A stretch of 5,684 nt of DNA from an uncultured beta proteobacterium. GTDB taxonomy: Bacteria; Pseudomonadota; Gammaproteobacteria; Burkholderiales; Burkholderiaceae_C. The position numbers and the translations under genes were made by a program. Below the pieces are notes generated by a model, which did no database searches, had not been told where the DNA came from, and saw nothing but the letters and a program-made list of their open reading frames with translations. The stretch spans positions 1-5,684 of the forward strand of contig CAIOLZ010000317.1 in NCBI GenBank assembly GCA_903859265.1, written 5' to 3'. Of the stretch, positions 1 to 4,747 are shown piece by piece; within the stretch, counting starts at the first letter, position 1, and each line of letters starts with the position of its first letter.

Positions 1-1350
1 CGCGCTCGCCAGTACCTGACGGTCAGTTCCGTCGAGGCACCGCACCTGAGTCTGCATGGGCCGAAAGCCCTCGCCGGTCGCATTGACCCGGGCCATTTCG
101 TTGTTCCAATGTTGCTGTATTTGTTGCCGATAGTTGACGTCCGGGTAGGCCTGCGGCCACCATTGGTGCAGGGTCGGGATATGTTCCAGTGTGTAGCCAA
201 ATGTCGCTGTGAATGCCGGGTTGACGTAGGTGATGTTGAACTTATCGTCGTTGAGCGCCATGGGCACCGGTGACACATCGATGATGGATCGAAATTTGTG
301 TTCGCTGGCCTGAACCTGCATCAGCGCCTGAGCATTCTGAACCCACGCACGATTGACCAGGGAGCCCATGCCAATGACCATTGCCGTAAACAGCAATGCC
401 AGGCCGATATAGGTGGATTCGCGGCTGTCGGCATCGTGCAGCAGGGCTTCCAAGGAGGTGCTGACGGTGACCACCAGCGGATAGTCTTTGAGAACGCGGT
501 AGCTGACGACACGCTGCTTGCCATCCACCAAGGAGATGCCGGAATATTGCCCGACCCCGCCGGTTTTGATCTCGCTGAACAGATGCGATGCCGAGATGTC
601 CTCTCCGTAGCTCAAGTTGCCTCTGCTATTGCGCACCCGGATGACGCCGTCAAGCCCGACGAGCGCAACCGTCGAGTCAACGTCCTGCTCGATAGGCTCA
701 GGAGTGGAGACAAAATACAGGGGATCCAGGGCCATGAAAACAACGCCGCCGAAACTGCCATCCGGCAGTTCAATGCGCCTGGTCAGGGTGATGAGCCAGC
801 GCCCGGTAAATTTTCCAAGGATAGGTTGGCCCAGCAGCAAAGCATCATCAGCATGTCCGGCGTGGTATCGAAAATAGTCACGGTCGGCAAAGTTGCCGCT
901 GCCCCCGGGCACGGTGGTTTCCACCAAATCGCCGTTCGGGCCAAAAACCGAGATGACGCCGACACCGTTATGGTCGAACTGCAACATCTTGATGGAGCCT
1001 GCCAGTGACGTGCCATTTCCTGACGTCGGGTGGCGGTTTGCGCCGAGGGTTGCCGGCGCGCTCTGGAGGCGTGACAAATAATTGTGGCGTATCACCCTGA
1101 GCACCTGATCCAGTACTTCCAGCGATCGCAAGGTACGGTCTTCCAGTGCGACCGCGAGATTGGCGTTCTTCAAAGCCTGGTACTTCAGGGCCTTGTCCCG
1201 ATTGCCGGCAATTTCCAGCAAAGTTGCGACCCAAATCATGCCGGTAATGAATACCAGCAAAGCCACCAGCGGCCAGACGCCACCGCCGGACGGCAGGCGC
1301 GCAAGACGCCAGCCTATGCCGTGTGATTTGAAAAAATGCGGCAATGGCAA
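1..1350 (-). CDS. Membrane sensor with periplasmic Cache-like domain and PAS domain, C-terminus outside window
   Basis: This is the N-terminal 450 residues of a membrane-bound signalling protein. The frame reads without a stop from the TTG at 1350 to the left edge. Membrane helix 1 is at about residues 24-45. A periplasmic region of about 265 residues follows; its FADRDYFRYH motif (154-163) and two-lobe pattern resemble dCache ligand-binding domains. Helix 2 (about 313-332) leads through a short linker to a cytoplasmic PAS domain from about 352 (KFRSIIDVSPVPMAL, then YVNPAFTATFGY), still running at residue 450. The output domain is not visible. The response regulator 13 bp upstream argues for a histidine kinase; a diguanylate cyclase or a hybrid kinase remains possible. 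The ligand is unknown. No ATG, GTG or TTG lies in frame between the stop at 1441-1443 and the TTG at 1350, and the first ATG (1239) would cut helix 1 in half. Confidence 0.88.
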   Translation of the reverse strand, partial: MPLPHFFKSHGIGWRLARLPSGGGVWPLVALLVFITGMIWVATLLEIAGNRDKALKYQALKNANLAVALEDRTLRSLEVLDQVLRVIRHNYLSRLQSAPATLGANRHPTSGNGTSLAGSIKMLQFDHNGVGVISVFGPNGDLVETTVPGGSGNFADRDYFRYHAGHADDALLLGQPILGKFTGRWLITLTRRIELPDGSFGGVVFMALDPLYFVSTPEPIEQDVDSTVALVGLDGVIRVRNSRGNLSYGEDISASHLFSEIKTGGVGQYSGISLVDGKQRVVSYRVLKDYPLVVTVSTSLEALLHDADSRESTYIGLALLFTAMVIGMGSLVNRAWVQNAQALMQVQASEHKFRSIIDVSPVPMALNDDKFNITYVNPAFTATFGYTLEHIPTLHQWWPQAYPDVNYRQQIQQHWNNEMARVNATGEGFRPMQTQVRCLDGTDRQVLASA

Positions 1351-1357
1351 CGTCTCG

Positions 1358-1361
1358 TCCC
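1358..1361 (-). promoter_or_regulatory. Putative ribosome binding site of the TTG-started sensor gene
   Basis: The sense strand reads GGGACGAGACG directly before the TTG at 1350. GGGA is 7 bases from that TTG. The GAG just after it (1354-1356) is 9 bases from a second in-frame TTG at 1344. It lies in the 13-bp gap after the regulator stop codon. It supports a TTG start but does not decide between the two TTG codons. Confidence 0.4.
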
Positions 1362-1363
1362 GT

Positions 1364-2017
1364 CTAGTCTGAGGGGGAGACGATGCCGTTGCGGATCGCG
1401 TACCGGACCAGCCCTGCCAGATCGTGGATTCCCAACTGGTTCATCAGATTGGTGCGATGGGTGTCAACGGTTTTGACGGACAAGTCGAGTTGAATGGCAA
1501 TCCGTTTGGTGCTTGATCCTTCGGCGACGAGTTTTAATACCTCGCGTTGGCGCGGTGTCAGCGCGATCGCGTGCGCGGCGCTCTGGGGGTGCAACTGCGT
1601 CACCATGTCGGATAGCATGTTTTGCGCCAGCACGGCGCTCAGATAAGTTTTGCCTTCGGTCACCGAGCGGATGGCTTGTGCCAGTTCATCCGGCGCGGAG
1701 TCTTTGAGCAGGTAGCCGGCAGCACCGCTTTGCAGCGCCCGCCGGACATATTGCGGCTCGCGGTGCATGGAGAGCATCAGCACGCGGATACCCGGGTGCG
1801 ATTTGACAAGTTGCGCGCAAACCTCTAGCCCGCTCATGCCAGGCATCGCTATATCGAGCAGCACCAGATTGGGCGAACAACTGCCAGCCAATGCAAGCGC
1901 CTCCAAGCCATCACTGGCTTGACCCACCACTTCAACACCCTGGAGGGTTTCGATAAGCTTGATCAGGCCTGCGCGCAGCAGCGTGTGATCATCCGCAACC
2001 AGAACGCGGGCTGTCAT
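1364..2017 (-). CDS. NarL/FixJ-family response regulator
   Basis: A 217-residue DNA-binding response regulator of normal family length. The N-terminal receiver domain (about 4-120) has the acidic pair D9/D10, the phospho-acceptor D55 in LVLLDIAMPG, S83 at the conserved Ser/Thr position and K105 in GYLLKD, so phosphorylation should be functional. A linker leads to a LuxR-type helix-turn-helix (about 151-213): LTPRQREVLKLVAEG, then the recognition helix region LSVKTVDTHRTNLMNQLG. In this family phosphorylation promotes dimerisation and promoter binding. It lies 13 bp upstream of the Cache/PAS sensor gene on the same strand and is probably co-transcribed with it, so the sensor is the natural partner. 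The ATG at 2017 puts the first beta strand (ARVLVADD) right at the N-terminus, as expected. The Shine-Dalgarno sequence is weak. Target genes cannot be read from the sequence. Confidence 0.95.
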   Translation of the reverse strand: MTARVLVADDHTLLRAGLIKLIETLQGVEVVGQASDGLEALALAGSCSPNLVLLDIAMPGMSGLEVCAQLVKSHPGIRVLMLSMHREPQYVRRALQSGAAGYLLKDSAPDELAQAIRSVTEGKTYLSAVLAQNMLSDMVTQLHPQSAAHAIALTPRQREVLKLVAEGSSTKRIAIQLDLSVKTVDTHRTNLMNQLGIHDLAGLVRYAIRNGIVSPSD

Positions 2018-2126
2018 AGCAATCCATTTCCCCGGGTTTTATGTTATCCCCGAGTCTAGTGCACTGGATGGGATTGCCGTTGATTAGCGTCTGTTGTGGC
2101 CCGCAGCGCGTTGCCTGCGCCTGGCA
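2018..2126. other. Intergenic gap between FecR-like gene and response regulator
   Basis: This 109-bp stretch follows the FecR-like stop and precedes the regulator start, both on the - strand. It holds an 8-bp palindrome (AGTGCACT, 2058-2065). Near 2083-2126 a possible 5-bp stem (CGCAG/CTGCG) has no T-tract, so I do not call a terminator. An AT-rich patch on the - strand (GATAACATAAAA, about 2039-2050) could be a -10 region for the regulator, but no convincing -35 box goes with it. Read-through from thrB and a separate promoter are both possible. Confidence 0.5.
2058..2065. repeat. Perfect 8-bp palindrome upstream of the response regulator
   Basis: AGTGCACT is a perfect palindrome, extending to 12 bp (CCAGTGCACTAG on the - strand) with one mismatched pair. 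It is centred about 44 bases upstream of the regulator start, where an operator could sit. An 8-bp palindrome can occur by chance, and I cannot tie it to a known operator consensus. Confidence 0.2.
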
Positions 2127-2894
2127 CTACTTGCCGAGCATGGCCGCCGGGTGAGGCTGGCTGTCGCTGTCCATCTTGCCCATGCCGTCCTTGACGCCTT
2201 TGCGTCCGGCAATCTGCCATGCGGTGCGTTGGTGGATGAGCGCAGCAAGCGTTTCGAGTTCTTCGTCGGTATGGTTAATGGCCTTCGCCGGTGTCAGTGT
2301 TCTGCCACCCTTGGGAGAAGATTCAGCCCAGAAACTCTGGTGATAGGACGCCTGGCTGACTAACGCGTCGTTGCCGGATGCGACGTCCACCGTGCCGTAG
2401 CAGTTGCAAAAATAACTGCGGTTGTCTTCCTGTGCAAAAACCTCGGTGTAAACGCCGGTACCCCGGATTCCCGCGGTAAGCGTGGGGGTGACGATGCGCC
2501 GGTTGTTGCCCTTGCTCCATACGCTGATGACTGCGCCGCTCAAAATACGCAGCAGGCTCACGGAGAGCAGGCTTTCGCCGCGCTCCACCGACGTGGTGGT
2601 GTTCTGGCGTATGTGGAAAGCCGAATTGCCCATGACAAAGATCAGCATCGAATTCGGGCCTGTACTGAGCGTGTCACCTGTCTGTACGGTCTGGTCAGGG
2701 CGCAGGGGGCTGCCATTGAGCAATGCATCGCCATGCAATAGCACCACGTTGCTGCGGCTCTGGGCCAAGGCGGGTTCTAGCGTCAGCCCCAGGCCGCCCA
2801 GTGCAGTCCAGTGTGCCGCGGCGCGCAGAAAATCGCGCCGCCGGTACCAGGTCACTTCGTCGGCCGTGCGGCCCTGCAAGCTGTGTTGGCTCAT
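2127..2894 (-). CDS. Tat-exported FecR-domain protein
   Basis: A 255-residue protein predicted to be exported folded. The N-terminus has a twin-arginine motif (YRRRDFLR, R19/R20 with F22, L23), a weakly hydrophobic stretch and an ALA-Q cleavage site after about residue 44. The mature part starts with a FecR-like domain (about 48-172): GDALLNG, QTGDTLSTG, ILSGAVISVWSKG, then IVTPTLTAGIRGTGVYTEV, the hallmark (TP...RGT) of the family. C163 and C165 form a CxC motif (YFCNCYG) inside the last beta repeats. H185 and an NHTDEEL motif (207-213) follow in a mostly helical tail. In classical Fec systems FecR is an inner-membrane anti-sigma regulator. Here there is no cytoplasmic anti-sigma domain, no membrane anchor after cleavage, and no sigma factor nearby, so a periplasmic structural, binding or sensing role is more likely. 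The start ATG overlaps the previous stop (ATGA). Confidence 0.88.
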   Translation of the reverse strand: MSQHSLQGRTADEVTWYRRRDFLRAAAHWTALGGLGLTLEPALAQSRSNVVLLHGDALLNGSPLRPDQTVQTGDTLSTGPNSMLIFVMGNSAFHIRQNTTTSVERGESLLSVSLLRILSGAVISVWSKGNNRRIVTPTLTAGIRGTGVYTEVFAQEDNRSYFCNCYGTVDVASGNDALVSQASYHQSFWAESSPKGGRTLTPAKAINHTDEELETLAALIHQRTAWQIAGRKGVKDGMGKMDSDSQPHPAAMLGK

Positions 2895-3670
2895 GAATCG
2901 CCTTTCGGTTCGGTTTCAAAACTGTCCTGAAACGTGAAATAGATCGAGGTGAAAAACATCGCTGCCATCAGCATTCCCGAAGGAAACATGATGGCGGTGA
3001 CTGTCTCTGCATTGCCGGCAAGTGCCGCGATCACGGCTACGACCACGCCCATGGCCAGGAAGGCGCACATCCAGACCAGGCTGTAAACCGTCATGGCCCA
3101 GAAATTGCGCAAGCATGCCACGAAGCTAAAGAACAGGCTTTTGGCGGGGCTGATTCCATGCCAGTGCACCAGGGCAGGTGCGTGCCAGAACAGCAGTGAC
3201 AAAGGCATGTAACACGCCATCGCGATCAGCACAGCCAGCTCAAAGTCGCCCTGTTGCAATGCTTCGGCCGACATGCTCGCACCCAGCAGATACAGCCGTG
3301 CAAACTTTCCTCCATCCACCAGCGCCGAAATAGCCAGCACCAGCAAAAAGCCCGCTGCGTAGAGCGCGCCCAGTATCAACATGGACCGCATTTGCTGCCT
3401 ACCCGCGCGAAAGGCACTTAAAAGCACGGTCGGCATCGGGAACTTGCCGCTGACCGTTTCGCGGGTTGCCGCCATCAGTCCCAGGGTTGCACCCGGCAAC
3501 AGCGCCAGCGCCAGCACATTGCCCAGCACCGGAATCAGACTCAAAACCGACATCGCGGCCGTGAAGATGAAGAACAGCCCGGCCAGCGCGAGCGGCTGTT
3601 TGAAAAACGTTTTCATGCCGAGCTTGACCCACACAACTCCGGTACGGGCGGGGACAATCTGAAGTTTCAT
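2891..3670 (-). CDS. BPSS1780-family integral membrane protein
   Basis: A 259-residue inner-membrane protein with about six hydrophobic segments (roughly 26-45, 47-67, 97-117, 144-163, 191-217, 224-247) and a short charged cytoplasmic tail (FETEPKGDS). The N-terminus (MKLQIVPARTGVVWVKLGMK) and the segment FWHAPALVHWHGISPAKSLF followed by FFSFVACLRNFWA match what I know of the BPSS1780 family, a betaproteobacterial membrane-protein family without established function. The frame stays open for 39 more codons upstream, but those codons lie inside thrB and do not look like a membrane-protein start. The ATG at 3670 forms an ATGA overlap with the thrB stop and begins the family's typical N-terminus. 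The 3' end overlaps the FecR-like start in the same way. Transport of a small molecule is conceivable but cannot be supported from the sequence. Confidence 0.88.
   Translation of the reverse strand: MKLQIVPARTGVVWVKLGMKTFFKQPLALAGLFFIFTAAMSVLSLIPVLGNVLALALLPGATLGLMAATRETVSGKFPMPTVLLSAFRAGRQQMRSMLILGALYAAGFLLVLAISALVDGGKFARLYLLGASMSAEALQQGDFELAVLIAMACYMPLSLLFWHAPALVHWHGISPAKSLFFSFVACLRNFWAMTVYSLVWMCAFLAMGVVVAVIAALAGNAETVTAIMFPSGMLMAAMFFTSIYFTFQDSFETEPKGDS
2901..2905 (-). promoter_or_regulatory. Ribosome binding site of the FecR-like gene
   Basis: AAAGG lies 6 bases upstream of the ATG at 2894, inside the last codons of the preceding membrane-protein gene. It supports this start and allows re-initiation by ribosomes ending at the overlapping stop. 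Confidence 0.5.
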
Positions 3671-4689
3671 GCGGAAAGGCTCGTCATAGTCAGGGGATTG
3701 CGGATGCGCTGAAGCAACACGCGCTCGAAGTGGCCGGGATCGTGTGCTTTGAGCATGCTGGCTTCGCGCGGCAGGTGCAAATCCCAAAGGCGCGATAGCC
3801 AGAAACGCAGCGCTGCGGCGCGCAGCAAAGCAGGTAACAGGTTGCGCTCCTGGGGCGTCAGGGGCCGTACGCTTTCATACGCGGCCAGCATGGCCCGTGA
3901 GCGCTGCGGATGCGTCGCGCCGGTGGCCAGGTCCACACACCAGTCATTGAGAACCACGGCAATGTCAAAAAGCCATGTGTCCACGCCCGCGAAGTAGAAG
4001 TCGAAGAAGCCGCCCAGTTCCGGTTGCAGTGGTAACTGGGAGTCATCGCTGTCTGGCCCAAAGCCAGTCGCAGCCTCTGGTGCCACAAACATCACATTGT
4101 CGCGAAACAAATCGGCATGGATAGGCCCGCGTGGCAGTGCGAGGTAGGCGCTCTGGACAGCGATGTGGTTTTGATACGCCAGCTCGCTTTGCAAAAGCGC
4201 GGCTTGCGCCGGCTCGAGAAAAGGCACAACGACAGGGACCGTGGCATTCCACCATTCCAGGCCACGCAAATGGGGCTGCTGCATCGGAAAATCGCGGCCT
4301 GCCAAATGCATGCGCGCCAGCATGGCGCCTACTTGCACACAGTGTGCTGGCTGGGGCGTCAGCTCGCTCTTGCCGCGTAGCAGCGAGACGACAGATGCCG
4401 GTTTGCTATTGACGGTGTGCACTACGTCGCCGTCGCGATCGGCAGCCGGGTCGGGTACCGGAATACCGTGCACCGACAGATGTTTCATCAACCGCAAATA
4501 AAACGGCAGTTGCTCTGCTGTCAGGCGCTCGAACAGGGTCAGGACATATGTCGCCTGGTCGGTTGTGACGAAGTAATTGGTGTTTTCAATGCCGCCGGGG
4601 CACCCCTGCATGGACTGCAGCGTGCCGAGTTTGAGGGTTTGTAAAAGGGAGTTGGCCTCGTCGAATGAGACCTCTGTATAGACCGCCAT
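3667..4689 (-). CDS. thrB: Homoserine kinase, type II (aminoglycoside-phosphotransferase-like fold)
   Basis: A 340-residue cytoplasmic enzyme that phosphorylates L-homoserine with ATP to O-phosphohomoserine, the step before threonine synthase. It belongs to the APH/choline-kinase fold, not to the GHMP-type ThrB of E. coli. Visible features are the nucleotide-binding N-lobe (GGIENTNYFVTT, about 32-44; TYVLTLFER with the strand before the linker), the catalytic loop HADLFRDN (H191-N198, with D193 as likely catalytic base and N198 as Mg ligand), the metal-binding D230 in GFFDFYFAG, and the family signature FDIAVVLNDWC (241-251). Between N198 and D230 there are about 18 more residues than I expect, Pro/Asp/Gly-rich. 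The ATG at 4689 gives the family's usual N-terminus (MAVYTEVSFDEANSLL). The frame stays open upstream only because it runs antisense to polA. It heads the operon with the membrane and FecR-like genes. Confidence 0.95.
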   Translation of the reverse strand: MAVYTEVSFDEANSLLQTLKLGTLQSMQGCPGGIENTNYFVTTDQATYVLTLFERLTAEQLPFYLRLMKHLSVHGIPVPDPAADRDGDVVHTVNSKPASVVSLLRGKSELTPQPAHCVQVGAMLARMHLAGRDFPMQQPHLRGLEWWNATVPVVVPFLEPAQAALLQSELAYQNHIAVQSAYLALPRGPIHADLFRDNVMFVAPEAATGFGPDSDDSQLPLQPELGGFFDFYFAGVDTWLFDIAVVLNDWCVDLATGATHPQRSRAMLAAYESVRPLTPQERNLLPALLRAAALRFWLSRLWDLHLPREASMLKAHDPGHFERVLLQRIRNPLTMTSLSA

Positions 4690-4743
4690 GGCTGAATTGT
4701 AGGGCGCCGGTTTCGCCCCCCGCGCAGAAGGCAAAATGCCTGC
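4690..4743. promoter_or_regulatory. 54-bp divergent gap between thrB and polA
   Basis: The only non-coding DNA between the two divergent starts. It is too short to hold two full independent promoters without overlap, so at least one promoter must reach into a coding region or share bases with the other. It contains the polA leader elements (about 4726-4743) and a GC-rich core around GGCGCC (4703-4708). I see no good sigma-70 -35/-10 pair in either direction. Confidence 0.5.
4726..4731 (+). promoter_or_regulatory. Ribosome binding site AGAAGG in the polA leader
   Basis: AGAAGG is the only Shine-Dalgarno-like sequence before polA. It is 12 bases from the polA ATG, which is long, but only 4 bases from an ATG at 4736 that opens a three-codon mini-ORF. 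A short inverted repeat (AGGCA-AAA-TGCCT, 4729-4741) starts within it. If folded, it would hide the last three bases of the site and shorten the distance to the polA ATG. Confidence 0.45.
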
Positions 4744-4747
4744 ATGA
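4736..4747 (+). other. Possible three-codon leader ORF overlapping the polA start
   Basis: ATG CCT GCA TGA encodes Met-Pro-Ala. Its TGA shares bases with the polA ATG in an ATGA overlap (4744-4747). It sits 4 bases after AGAAGG. Such a mini-ORF could couple to polA translation, or it may be chance. A polA start at this upstream ATG is ruled out because it is out of frame and stops at once. Confidence 0.25.

Noticed and set aside
298..1008. A 236-codon + strand open frame with an ATG
   Set aside because: It lies antisense to the sensor gene, whose Cache and PAS motifs read continuously on the - strand. The + strand product is a composition-driven shadow without recognisable motifs.
2025..2027. 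An alternative ATG upstream of the response regulator
   Set aside because: It is out of frame with the regulator and reaches a stop after 12 codons. Any ribosome site before it (GGGGAA) would be too close.
2083..2126. Possible terminator after the FecR-like gene
   Set aside because: Only a 5-bp stem (CGCAG/CTGCG) with an 8-base loop and no T-tract on the - strand; too weak to call.
2127..2894. Classical FecR anti-sigma factor of an iron-uptake system
   Set aside because: No N-terminal anti-sigma helices, a Tat signal instead of an internal membrane anchor, and no ECF sigma factor or TonB-dependent receptor in the window.
3671..3787. A 39-codon N-terminal extension of the BPSS1780-family protein
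   Set aside because: It overlaps thrB coding sequence and is Arg/Ala/Pro-rich without family resemblance. The ATG at 3670 gives the ATGA overlap and the expected N-terminus.
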